64,000 nucleotides of DNA from Phaseolus vulgaris (lineage: Eukaryota > Streptophyta > Magnoliopsida > Fabales > Fabaceae), in the NCBI RefSeq assembly GCF_000499845.2, contig NC_023749.2, positions 39,412,368-39,476,367 on the forward strand, read 5' to 3'. A program made the position numbers and the translations under genes. This document shows, piece after piece, positions 20,940 to 30,580 of this stretch; the stretch's first letter is position 1; each line of letters starts with the position of its first letter. The notes below the pieces were generated by a model, which was not told the DNA's origin, did not search any database, and saw only the letters and a program-made list of their open reading frames with translations.

Positions 20940-21220
20940 ACTAACATAACATAAAACTTTTATTAAAATGTAATTAACAACTAACTAAATATATAATATA
21001 AATTTAAGAAAATAGAAATTATATAATACAAAAATTCAAAATACACACAAATATATAAATTATTAGTTATAAATTCCAAGTTGTATTAGTTATTAATTAA
21101 ATATATATTATAATACAAAAAAATAAAAATTCAAAATATTAAATAAAAATTCAAAATATTAAATATAAATTCAAAATATTAAATATAAATTCAAAATATT
21201 AAATAAATATTAAATACAAC
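20940..21220. repeat. AT-rich tract with ~20-bp tandem units
   Basis: Very A/T-rich sequence ends in four to five near-copies of a 20-bp unit (attcaaaatattaaatataa type) at about 21125-21215. It lies in the 5' part of the CACTA element. Confidence 0.75.
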
Positions 21221-21560
21221 ACCAACCTTTAGGTTGATGGTGATCGAAGTGGCAGAGGCACAAGACGAAGGCGAAGGCGGTGGCGGAAGCTGTGGCGGTG
21301 GCGGAGCAGACAAAACCAGCGAACACCAATAGAACAATAACCTATATGCCACAAACGAAGTTAGGAAACGAAAATGACAATGCCAAGGAAGTGAATAATG
21401 AATGATGCGAAAACGAAAACGAAAACAAATGAGTGAAACGAAGAGCGGAGAGAACTGAAACTTACAATGCAGAGAGAACTGAAACTGAGAATGTTGAAAC
21501 GAAGAGCGGAGAAGAGGAAAGTGAAAGTGAAACTAGTGGCGCGCTTCAATTTTTAGGGTA
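21221..21560 (-). other. CACTA 1 upstream region
   Basis: No gene is established. On the minus strand a GC-rich segment (21240-21310) with repeated gccaccgcc-like words may be an untranslated leader, and 21361-21549 holds a 62-codon hydrophobic frame that I do not trust. The transposase promoter is expected here. Confidence 0.35.
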
Positions 21561-21820
21561 AAATTGTTTTACAAATGCGGTTCTAGGGTAAGACCGCATT
21601 TGTAAATCAATTCAAATGATTTACAAATGCGGTCTTTACAATGACCGCATTTGTAAATCAATGTGAAATTAATTACAAATGCGGTCATAGTAAATACCGC
21701 ATTTGTAAATCATTCTGAATTGATTTACAAATGCAGGCATTGTAAAGACCGCATTTGTAAATCATTTGAATTGATTTACAAATGCGGTCTTACCCTAGAA
21801 CCGCATTTGTAAAACAATTT
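21561..21820. repeat. 260-bp near-perfect palindrome in CACTA subterminal region
   Basis: The left arm from 21561 pairs with the right arm to 21820. The outer 83 bases of each arm match exactly, and about 100 bases match with two mismatches, around a short centre near 21690. It is built from about ten alternately oriented copies of acaaatgcggtc. In En/Spm elements the subterminal 12-bp repeats bind the TNPA protein, and these may do the same. Confidence 0.9.
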
Positions 21821-21900
21821 AATTTCAAAAATGCCACCGCGTTTTTTACAAATGTGTTTAAGCACAAAGCCGCACTAAATAAAGGGTCGTTGTTTTCATA

Positions 21901-21913
21901 TTTTGTACTAGTG
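21901..21913 (-). repeat. Terminal inverted repeat of CACTA 1
   Basis: The minus-strand sequence CACTAGTACAAAA has the CACTA start diagnostic of the superfamily. The partner end lies outside the window. Confidence 0.85.
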
Positions 21914-22601
21914 CATCTACCATCCTATGTCCTTGAGGAAGCCTTTGGAACTTCAACAAGTGTTCCTTCCTAGAAGGAGGAACAAACCTTGCGCGCATAC
22001 ATTCTTTCAAATCATTCCAAGAAACCACGGGAGGTCTCTTGTTATAGTCAATGTCCATTACAATACTATGCCACCATTTCATGGCATAATCTATGAATTC
22101 TAAAGAGGCTATATTCACCTTTTGATCCTCTTCTACCTTATAAGCTGTAAAAAGTTGTTCACATTTAGCCTCCCAATCTAAATACACATTAGGATCACTA
22201 TCCCCATTAAAGTTAGGGACCTTTACAAAAGAAACTTGAGGCTTGAACTTTTGGTGATGTCTTTGGTCACGGTTATAGCTCTCTCCATGAGAATGATGGT
22301 GATGCCTCCTTCTTCTATAATCTTCTCCATGGCCGTGAGCATTGGAAGAATCCTTGGAAGAACGTCTAGGAGAATGATGTCTTCCATGGATGGAATGTGA
22401 GGATCTTTCATGCTTCAATTCAAGTTTTGCTAATCTTTTCTCCATGTGCTTTACTTCTAAAATTCGAAGCCTTGCCTCCAATTGTCTCAATTCCTCATCT
22501 TGTTGTGCAGATATTGTTTTAAATTCTTGTAATTCATCAATGAAGTATGCTTTTGGAGGGGAATGACGTTTAGAAGGTGCTGAACTTGATAAGGTATCCA
22601 T
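21914..22601 (-). pseudogene. gag of element C, truncated by CACTA insertion
   Basis: The ATG at 22601 starts MDTLSSSAPSKRHSPPKAYF. A Glu/Lys-rich coiled coil is followed by a His/Arg/Ser-rich segment and the retrotransposon gag domain (FNGDSDPNVYLDWEAKCEQL, then KWWHSIVMD, ARFVPPSRKEHLLKFQ). The frame is open until GHRMVD, where the CACTA end begins. The same site in F continues EYFKDFETTL. Open frame upstream of this Met (to 22703) is probably not translated, because F also aligns from this Met. Confidence 0.82.
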
Positions 22602-23820
22602 TGCAAAAGCAAAACAGCAAACACAAAAAGAATAAACTAGTACAAGAAAAACAAGGTTAGAAAATGGAACAAATATAGTGCGGGAACGAAAATTAAAAGA
22701 CACTCAAATCACTCCAAGAAAGAATACTTCCCTCAACCAATCTGCTCTTGAGGCCTTAGTAACCTCAAATGAAAGATGTCAAAGCAGAAGCACTCTTATC
22801 TCAAAACCAAGCACCACAAAACCAAGGAACAATCAAAGACAAACAAGAAAAGGTATAAACAAGAAAAAGGCTATAACAAAAGCAATACTAGATATATGAC
22901 AAACTCAAAGATTAGTGAAAAAAAGACAAGCAAGAAAATAAGGTACTCAATGAAAAAGAAGGCACACAAAAGAGACCTAGAGAAAAGCACTAGACTAGAT
23001 GAAGAAAACAAAAACAAAACTACTGGAAAATATTTCTCTGCAAACTGTGTGTGATGTTTACAGATTTATCTGGAATGATATAAAGCGAACTGGATTATGA
23101 AATTGTAACCACAGAAACTTCAAGATCTTATCTCAATAATGGCACTGGAATTACTCAAAAAAAGTAAGCCAATTAATTGTGATAAATTTTCTAAAATCGC
23201 TGCCAGATTACCGTATTTTTTTCGGCAGAATTACACACTGTTCGTATTTTATTTATCATAGTTTTTGTACTTTGAATTTTGAAGTACTTCTTTTTTCTAC
23301 TCTTTTATAACACTTTGACGAACTCAAATACAGAATTTCAGAAATTTCCAGAAAGAAAATCAATTGCAATAAGTCGAAACAGTCAGCACGTTTGCAGAAA
23401 ACTATAGGAATCCTAACAGGAATGAAAAACAGAATTAAGAACTAGCAAAGACATAAGAGAAATGATGTTTTAGAACTTGTATAGGTCTAATACACAAGTA
23501 TTAACTCAAAACTAAAAAGAAAATGCACCAAAGGATCAAGAATCAAGCACAGAAAACTGGTCTTAACACAAAATCAAGAAACAAAAAAATTACAACAAAA
23601 GGACTACAAAGAATTGATAACATCCTTGGAGAAACATGACTGTGACAAAACTTATAAGGATTCAAAAATTAAAATGACACAAACACAATGTAATAACAAC
23701 AAGAAAACAGCAAGAAATACTAAAAAATAAACCTAAAACAGAAAGGTAACAACAAGAATATAAAGTTCTTGAATTAAAAGTGCCAAAACAACTCAAACAC
23801 AAAGAAGAACAAACCTAAGA
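22602..23820 (-). other. Untranslated leader of element C
   Basis: This A-rich (plus strand) sequence has no credible ORF. It aligns with the leader of F (30600-32800), for example around 23060-23240 against 31150-31330. Confidence 0.6.
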
Positions 23821-23832
23821 CTCATGATACCA
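23821..23832 (-). promoter_or_regulatory. Primer-binding site of element C (initiator tRNA-Met, short match)
   Basis: On the minus strand, two bases after the LTR, the sequence reads tggtatcatgag. Only the first eight bases match the initiator tRNA-Met 3' end. F has the equivalent tggtatcataag at 30569. Confidence 0.55.
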
Positions 23833-23834
23833 CA

Positions 23835-24711
23835 TGATATGATTCCAATAGCAAGATATAGATGATTCTTTGACATTTTATGGAATCAACTTGAGTTGGA
23901 GATTGAATAGGCACTTTTATAGAAATGGATCAATGTTCTATGTTTCAAGAACTCACCAAAACTTGCATCAAACACCAAAACTCACATGGAAGTCCCATTT
24001 CTTGTCAATTCAATCGATTAAAGGATGCAAGAATGCAAATGAACCGATTAAAATGCTTGACAATTGAAATGCACCGAACAAAGTAAGCTAGAATGAAGAT
24101 GAACCGTTCAAACTCAGCAAGGAAGAAGATGAACTGAACAAAATGTGAAATAAAGGCAAAGCACCGAATAGAATTGCAAGAAAAGGCCTAAGACATGTTT
24201 TATGAATTCAAATGGACATGGAAATGGAAGAAATAGATGGAGAAGAAGGAAGACTTATGTGGTTGTAGTTCTTGGTTGATGAACACGCCACTTGAAGTGT
24301 GAAAGCACCAAGATAAGTGTGAATTGCTGCCACTTGAGGGAACCAAGGCTCTCAAGATGAGACTAGGAAGAGGAGAAGGCAAGTTCTCACTACACTCAAT
24401 CACCAATTTGGGAGAGTTTTGTTACTTCAAATATCAATTCTGTTTTTAGAAGAACCGAAGCCCTCCTTATATAGGAGAAGGACCGGTCCAAGAGTACACA
24501 AAGCTTACACAAGAAGCTAACCAAAGGTCCCTTCCCTATTACCTACTCTAGCGCCTATAGTGAACACATGAAGAGTCAACTTCTAGAAAATTCTAAACTA
24601 ATGCCTAAAGATGCTTTACAAAAGAGGTATCTTAAGGTTTCCCTCTAAGCACCTTCCTAAACACTATTCTATATTATTTACAATTTTATACAAAAGAAAC
24701 TATAGTACCAT
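23835..24711 (-). repeat. 5' LTR of element C, start truncated
   Basis: The LTR ends (minus strand) ggaatcatatca at 23835. It matches the D LTR until about 24700 and then changes to an unrelated SIRE-like fragment, so its first ~100 bp are missing. A minus-strand TATA box (ctatataag) lies at about 24470. Confidence 0.8.
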
Positions 24712-25117
24712 AACAGAAAACTGTTTTGTGCTTTGACTGAGCATTAAATGATTTTATAACTGAATACGCTCCAGTTTTAAATGCTTTGACCAGGCTTTGA
24801 ATGCAATAAATAGTTTGTTCATATTTTGTAACAAACAACGAAGTTTTAATCAAAGAAAAATAGATTTGAGTTTTTCACTGATTTTGCATTTTGAAGAGTT
24901 GAAGTTTTACTTTGAGATTGCTTGGATCAAAGAGAGTGTGATATATGATTTTCATCCTGTATTGATTTCAGATCTTTTCTGTAACAAGTGTAACCCTTTG
25001 TACTTTGAAGAAACTCTATGTGTATAGCTGAGAAGTGTTGTGTGTTCTTGAGGTTGTCAAAATCAACATTCTTAGTGGTGTTGTGCTGAGCCAAAGGAAG
25101 TGTGTGTCTTGAGGGGA
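24712..25117 (+). repeat. Fragment of a SIRE-like LTR
   Basis: The segment shares ordered blocks (gaatacgctcc, aaatagtttgtt, tgtgtgttcttgagg, gtgt-tcttgaggg) with the minus strand of the complete solo LTR at 60073-61213. Both ends are truncated and no target duplication is seen, so a deletion probably joined it to C. Confidence 0.65.
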
Positions 25118-26095
25118 TGATATGATTCCAATAGCAAGATATAGATGATTCTTTGACATTTTATGGAATCAACTTGAGTTGGAGAATGAATAGGCACTTT
25201 TAATAGAAATGGATCAATGTTCTATGTTTCAAGAACTCACCAAAACTTGCACCAAACACCAAACTCACATGGAAGACCCATTTCTTGCCAATTGTACCGA
25301 TTAAATTGAACAAGAAAGTAAATGCACCGATTGAAACTCTAAAGAAAGCAATTGAACCGAACAAAACATGAAAAGAAGCTACTGAACCAATTAAAGTAAT
25401 AAGAAATTGAAAAGAACCGGACCAAAACAAGAATTAAGCTAAAGCACCGAATGAAAAGAAGCTAAGACATGTTTTAGGAGTTCGTATGAACATGGAGATG
25501 AAAGGAAAAGATGGAGAAGAGAGGAACTTATGTGAATGAAGAGCTTGGTTCATGGACACGCCACTTGTAGTACGAATGCTCCAAGATAAGTGTGAATTGC
25601 CGCCACTTGAGGGAACCAAGGCTCTCAAGATGAGACTAGGAAGAGGAGAAGACAAGTTCTCACACACTCAATCACCAATTTGGAAGAGTTTTGCTACTTC
25701 AATTATCCAATCTGAATTATGAAGGACCTAAGCCCTCCTTTTATAGGAGCAAGGGCCGGTCATTTGCTTACAAAGCTTATTCCATAAGCTACCCAAAAGA
25801 CTCCTAAGCTCACGCCCCTACTAAGCTCACTCCCCAAGCTTCTAGAATTTTCTACACTAAAGCCTAAAGATGCTTTTACAAAAGAGGTGTCTAATGTTTC
25901 CCTTTAAGCACCTTTTAATACAAAAGATACTATAAAAGAGAAAACAATCTTCCACTATTTCCTAATTACTTAAACTTGCTCCTTGTAAGCCTATGAGGTG
26001 GGCTAATGACTTTTTGAGCGTCTTCAACTTGGGCCTCTACCTCCTCTTGTCCTTGATTGTTGGCTTCTATTTCCTCTTGATCTTGATCTCCATCA
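25118..26095 (-). repeat. 3' LTR of element D (978 bp)
   Basis: It starts (minus strand) tgatggagatcaag at 26095 and ends ggaatcatatca at 25118. A polypurine-like ctcggggag lies just before it. A TATA box (ctataaaag, minus strand) is near 25740. It encodes the last ~43 codons of pol. Confidence 0.88.
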
Positions 26096-28139
26096 TACTC
26101 CCCGAGTTGGAGAGAATTCGACCACGAATTCTGGAGACCTACAGAAAAAGGAGTTAGATCACTGATATTAAATGTATGACTACCAAGGTATGTATCAGGC
26201 ATATCTAACTCATAAGCATTGTTATTAATCCTCTTCAGGACTTGGAAAGGTCCATCACCACGAGGCATTAGTTTGGACTTCCTTTGAGTAGGAAAACGAT
26301 CTTTCCTCAAGTGAAGCCAAACCCAATCTCCCGCATCAAATAACAATGCTTTTCTCCTTTTATTGGCAAGTTCAGCATTGACGGAGATCAAGATCAAGAG
26401 AACATAGAGGCCAATCAACAAGATCAAGAGGAGGTGGAGGAACAAATAGAAGACGCCCATGGAGGTCAAAGTCCACCTCAAAGGCTTACAAGAAGCATGT
26501 TTAAAGCTTTAGGAACTAGAGGACATTTATTTTCTCTTTTTGTAATTTCTTTAGTTGAAGGTGCTTAGAGGGAAACTTTAGAAACCTCTTTTGTTATAGC
26601 ATCTTTTAGGCTTTAGTTAGGAGCTTTAGGGGGGTGTGTTAGTAGATAGGTGTAGAAGTAAAATACGAGGTGCCAAAGTGAAGGAAGGAGTCACACCTTC
26701 CTCATGGCTTGAAATAGGCGCCGGTTTTAGCTAGCTTTAGGAGGGAAATTTGAATTGTTTTAGCTTGCATTTTCAGCACCTTAGGCTATAAATAGAGGTG
26801 CTCTCTTTGTAAAATTCAGATTGGAATTAATCTAAGAAAACTCTACTCAAATTTTGAGTGAACTTTGGAGAGCTTTTGAGCCTTCTTCTCTAGTCTTATC
26901 TTGATGGATTAATGGAGTCCTCAAGTGGCGGCATCATTCTCATCTAGGAGCATTCCACACTTCTAGTGGCGAGATCATCCATCATCCTTCCATCTTCATG
27001 AGCAATTCTTCTCTCCTTCCTTTCTCTTTCAATTGTTTTTGTTAGCTTGTGTTCTTGAGTTTTGGTTTGGTGTTCTTGCTGTTTTTATGAGTTTTTGGTT
27101 CGGCAGTTTTATATTTCTGTCCATTCATCTTGTTCCTTTGCTTTTCTAGCTCTTTTGTTCGGTTCAATTCATTCCTTAAGTAATATGTTCGGTGCAATTG
27201 CATTTTCTTCCACTTAAATCGGTTCAATTTGACAATATGTGGAGCATCCAAATGAGTTTGGGATTTGGTACTAGTTTTTGGTGAGTTCTTGACTTAGAAC
27301 AATGATCCAACTCGAAGAAAAGTGCCTCTATAATGTCCAGCTCAAGGTGATTCCTAAGAATGTCAAGAATCATTCTCTATGTGGCTAGTGGAATCACATC
27401 AAGCATACTTGCCAACCTTCTTCTTAATTCTTAACTTGATGTCTTTATGCAAAGTTTTCACAAAAGAAGCCTTTTCATCCCCATCTTTGCACATGACATC
27501 ATCAAGTATGGGAATAGGAAGAAGATCAAGAGGTGTTAAGGGATTGAACCCATAGACAACCTCAAAAGGAGAATGTGAGGTGGTAGAATTTACTACACGA
27601 TTATAAGCAAACTCAACATGTGGTAGTAAATTCTCCCACACTCTAGGATTTCCCAAAATAAAGCATCTCAACATTTGTCCCAAAGTTCTCTTTACCACTT
27701 CAGTTTGACCATCGGTTTGTGGGTGACAAGTGGTAGAAAATAAAAGTTTAGTAACAAGCTTTCCCCACAAGGTCTTCCAAAAGTAACTCAAGAACTTGGA
27801 ATCTCTATCGGACACAATAGTTCTAGGAATCCCATGCAAAGGAACCACTACTTAAAAGAAGAGGTTTGCAATATGACATGCATCATCCACTTTGTGGCAA
27901 GGAATAAAGTGAGCCATCTTTGAAAAACGATCCACTACCACAAAAATGGAATCCTTTCCCTTTGATGTCTTGGGTAATCCTAAGATGAAATCCGTAGAAA
28001 TGTCAACCCAAGGCATTGAAGGGATAGGAAGAGGGGTATATAAACCATGGGGATGCAATCTAGATTTAGCTTTGCGGCAAGCTAACCCCTCAGAAACCCC
28101 ACAAAGTCCAAATTCACCACATACTGCCCCAACAACCAA
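25966..28139 (-). pseudogene. Integrase of element D, split by solo LTR E
   Basis: The first block (28139-27852) holds [18 protein letters not shown] and the first catalytic Asp, ending in a stop after ANLFF. Block 27848-27407 holds VSDRDSKF and the DGQTE motif, so all three acidic residues of the core are present. The frame reaches KKVGKYA and stops at solo LTR E. After the insertion, 26378-25966 gives the C-terminal domain ([34 protein letters not shown]), then an acidic Gln/Glu-rich tail encoded by the LTR itself. The enzyme would insert element cDNA. Only the far right edge of this block touches G-derived sequence. Confidence 0.87.
26379..27401 (+). mobile_element. Solo LTR E (chromovirus C/D family, 1023 bp)
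   Basis: It begins tgacggagatcaag and ends ggaatcacatca, with the target duplication agcat on both sides (26374-26378 and 27402-27406). Its first ~180 bp keep a readable pol tail ([15 protein letters not shown]), as in D. A TATA box (ctataaatag) is at about 26785. Confidence 0.92.
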
Positions 28140-28363
28140 TTCACCCTACTCACCCCCTCAGATCGTTGCAGTCGAACTGGCTGTGGCCCACACCTCTACC
28201 TCAGCCCCCTTTGACAAGGGCAAGGGTGTTCTTTTCGTCCCCTCCGATGACGAAGGCTCAGGCGAGGGGCAGGTCTTCAAGAGGAGGAGGACCAATAGGG
28301 TCATCTCCTCGCGATCTGCATCCCCCCAACATGGAGGGTCTCTTCGGGACAACCCTCATAGCG

Positions 28364-30566
28364 TGATGAGAATCAAATAAAGGAGACTTTTATTAATGGA
28401 GGAAGAGGACATCCACCCTCACATTTGAAGTTCTTCCTTCTAATCTTCTCAAAATTAAAAGAAGACATAAAATAAAGAGGAGGCCCAAGCCCAAAGCCCC
28501 AAGCCCAAGCCCAAGAAGGCCAAAGCCCAAAAAGCCCAAGTTCATCCCATGAGGGTCAAGGCCAAGCTTTGAAATACTCTTGTATAGTTTTTAAGGAGGT
28601 GTGGTTATTAAATAAAGGAGTGTGAATATGTAAAAGAAAGTCACATTGTCCATGTGACTTAGGAGAGTGGTGTAGGTGTAGTTTTTAGGAGGTGTCATAG
28701 TACAAAAAGGTCACACCTCCCATGTGACTTGTTTTTGGTGGGAATTTCAAATGAGTTTTATTTGAAATTTCCCACCTATTTTTCAGCACCTCTAGGCTAT
28801 AAATAAAGGTGCTTAGCTTGTACAATTGAGATTGGAAATTTGTATTAGTGAAAATCTACTCAATTTGAGAGAGAATTGGAGAGCTTTGTGCCTTCCTCAC
28901 TTAGTCTTATCTTGAGTGTTCATGGGTACCTCAAGTGGCGGCTGTTCCGTCCGGTTGACCGGGACGTCTTCGTGCGCGACCTCAACCGTCAGCTAGGGAC
29001 TCCTTCCCACTGGTTACCTGTGGATTCCTGCAAAAGAGAGGACAAAGAGGCGCCCTAGCGGCCGTTTGCACTCCGACGCTCAAGTCAGCCAGCAAGAAAC
29101 ACCAAAACTTTGCACCTCCGTCTCTGAGCACCGCGTATGGCACTCTGAAGGTGGTAAAAAGAACTGTGTATAGGTGTGTGTGTGTTTTCCCCTCAGGCAA
29201 AGATCTTTCCCCAGTCCCTTGTCCGTAGTCTCAAGGCACGAGCAAGCAACTAGAGAGTTCTGGTGAATTTGCCAAAAGTTCCAACCCTGTTTCCAACATT
29301 CTCAGCGCTATTTAAACCACCCAAGCATTAAAAGCGCCTTAAAGCGCCTTTAATTACAAATGTAACGCACTCAATCAGCGTATCTAATTAGAAAACGTAG
29401 CGCATTTAAGACGTTGAAACGCTTGGGAGCCATTATAGTACCTGAATGCTCGAAACGGAAACTGTATTGAATGACTTTAATTACCTGGCACCTGACTAAA
29501 GGGTGTTTCTATTCTGACATGGCTGTCGTACACGTGGAGGGCCTCACAACGCCGTGACCCCATGGAGGGGGCGTTTCTGCCCATCTGGGGACGTTTCTAC
29601 GTGTGAGTCCTCCTGCTTGGGAGTGCTACTGCGCTAGGGGTGACTTTTTGGGTGCCAACTCATGCCCCCAATCATCTAGTCACTTACTTTGAGAGCGTAT
29701 CTGCCTTCCTCTCGTACCCTGCACCCGGCTACCCTGGGCGTGACCTTCCTCTTGAGTCGTATCTGTCCCAAAGGCGTCTCTAGGGCGGCAGGGGTACTTC
29801 CCGAGTCAGGCTGCCCTATACTGGTGCTGTTACTATGGCCTTGAAGCCACCTTTCTCTCCTCTTTATTACTGTTCCCTGGTTATACAGGGTTTGGGGCCT
29901 TCCCACGGCGTCGTCCCCTCCATGGTCTTTCCTACCTATGGGTATCGGGGAGCCGCACCGTGATTGCCTTGACTTAATGATATTTGATCTTGGCGACGCC
30001 CTGGTTGGGCGACGCCTTCACCTAGGCGACGCCTTGCCGTGGCGACGCTTCCTCTTGGCGATGCTAGCACTTGGCGTCTCTCCACCTAGGCGACGCCCTG
30101 CGTTGACTTTGACCTTGACTTAGTCAACGCCCGGATACGGGACGGTACAGCGGCATAGCACACTCATCTTGGAGTCTCCATCCTCTAAGTGGCGTGTTCA
30201 TCCCTCATTCCTCCATCTTCATGACCTTTCTCTTCTCCTTCCTTCCTTCTCTTTTTATTTTCATGTCTTAGTTTGAGTTCTTTGCTTTTTCTGTTCAACA
30301 TTTTTAATTCCTTGGAGTTTTGCTTCGGTTCTTTTCATTTTCTGCTGTTCCTCTTTGTTTCTCTTCTTTTCTAGTTGTTGTTTTTGATTCAATTTGACAA
30401 TACATGGAACTTCCATGTGAGTTTGGGTTTTGGTACTAGTCTTGGTGAGTTCTTGATCATAGAACCTTGATCCAATTCTATCTTAAAGTGCCTATCTCAT
30501 ATCCAACTCAAGATGATTCCTAAGAATGTCAAGAATCATTCATATTGTGCTATTGGAATCACATCA
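28364..30566 (+). repeat. 5' LTR of element F, interrupted by a solo LTR
   Basis: The LTR parts are 28364-28942 and 30155-30566. It begins tgatgagaatcaaataaagg and ends ggaatcacatca. A TATA box (ctataaataaagg) is at about 28796. Confidence 0.92.
28943..30149 (-). mobile_element. Solo LTR of the A family in the F 5' LTR (1207 bp)
   Basis: The plus strand reads tgttccgtccgg to gacggtaca, the reverse of the A LTR. The target duplication gcggc lies on both sides (28938-28942 and 30150-30154). This is the third level of nesting: it sits in F, which sits in G. Confidence 0.95.
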
Positions 30567-30568
30567 TG

Positions 30569-30580
30569 TGGTATCATAAG
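30569..30580 (+). promoter_or_regulatory. Primer-binding site of element F
   Basis: tggtatcataag lies two bases after the LTR. Eight bases match initiator tRNA-Met. Confidence 0.55.

Larger units (their letters stand above)
3592..21913 (-). mobile_element. CACTA (En/Spm) DNA transposon 1, split by three retroelements
   Basis: The right end is at 21913: read on the minus strand the terminus is CACTAGTACAAAA, preceded by a dense subterminal inverted-repeat region (21561-21820). The transposase gene lies on the minus strand in two blocks separated by element A, and the left end is cut off by element B. A solo LTR at 20056-20855 lies upstream of the transposase start. The three bases after 21913 (cat) would be one side of the 3-bp target duplication. 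The element sits inside the gag ORF of retrotransposon C. Confidence 0.88.
21914..24711 (-). mobile_element. Chromovirus-type Ty3/gypsy retrotransposon C, 5' part
   Basis: Read right to left: a 5' LTR (24711-23835, its start lost), a weak initiator-Met primer site, a leader of about 1.2 kb and gag, which stops where the CACTA element entered. The rest lies beyond the CACTA element, outside the window. Gag and leader match element F. Lineage is judged from the gag and from the pol of relative D. Confidence 0.8.
25118..28081 (-). mobile_element. Chromovirus-type retrotransposon D, 3' part
   Basis: Read right to left: the integrase core, a solo LTR (E) inserted into it, the integrase C-terminus and a 3' LTR whose first bases lie within the pol reading frame. 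Upstream pol and gag are missing: at about 28082 the sequence changes abruptly to the antisense ORF of element G. The integrase motifs resemble CRM-clade chromoviruses, in which pol is known to run into the LTR. Confidence 0.8.

Noticed and set aside
22678..23054. Lys-rich open frames in the leader of C
   Set aside because: A-rich leader sequence produces Lys runs by composition, and the matching leader of F has no equivalent frame.
27946..28380. 144-codon plus-strand open frame
   Set aside because: It spans the D/G junction and enters the F LTR. Only the 28082-28363 part is real antisense-ORF sequence.
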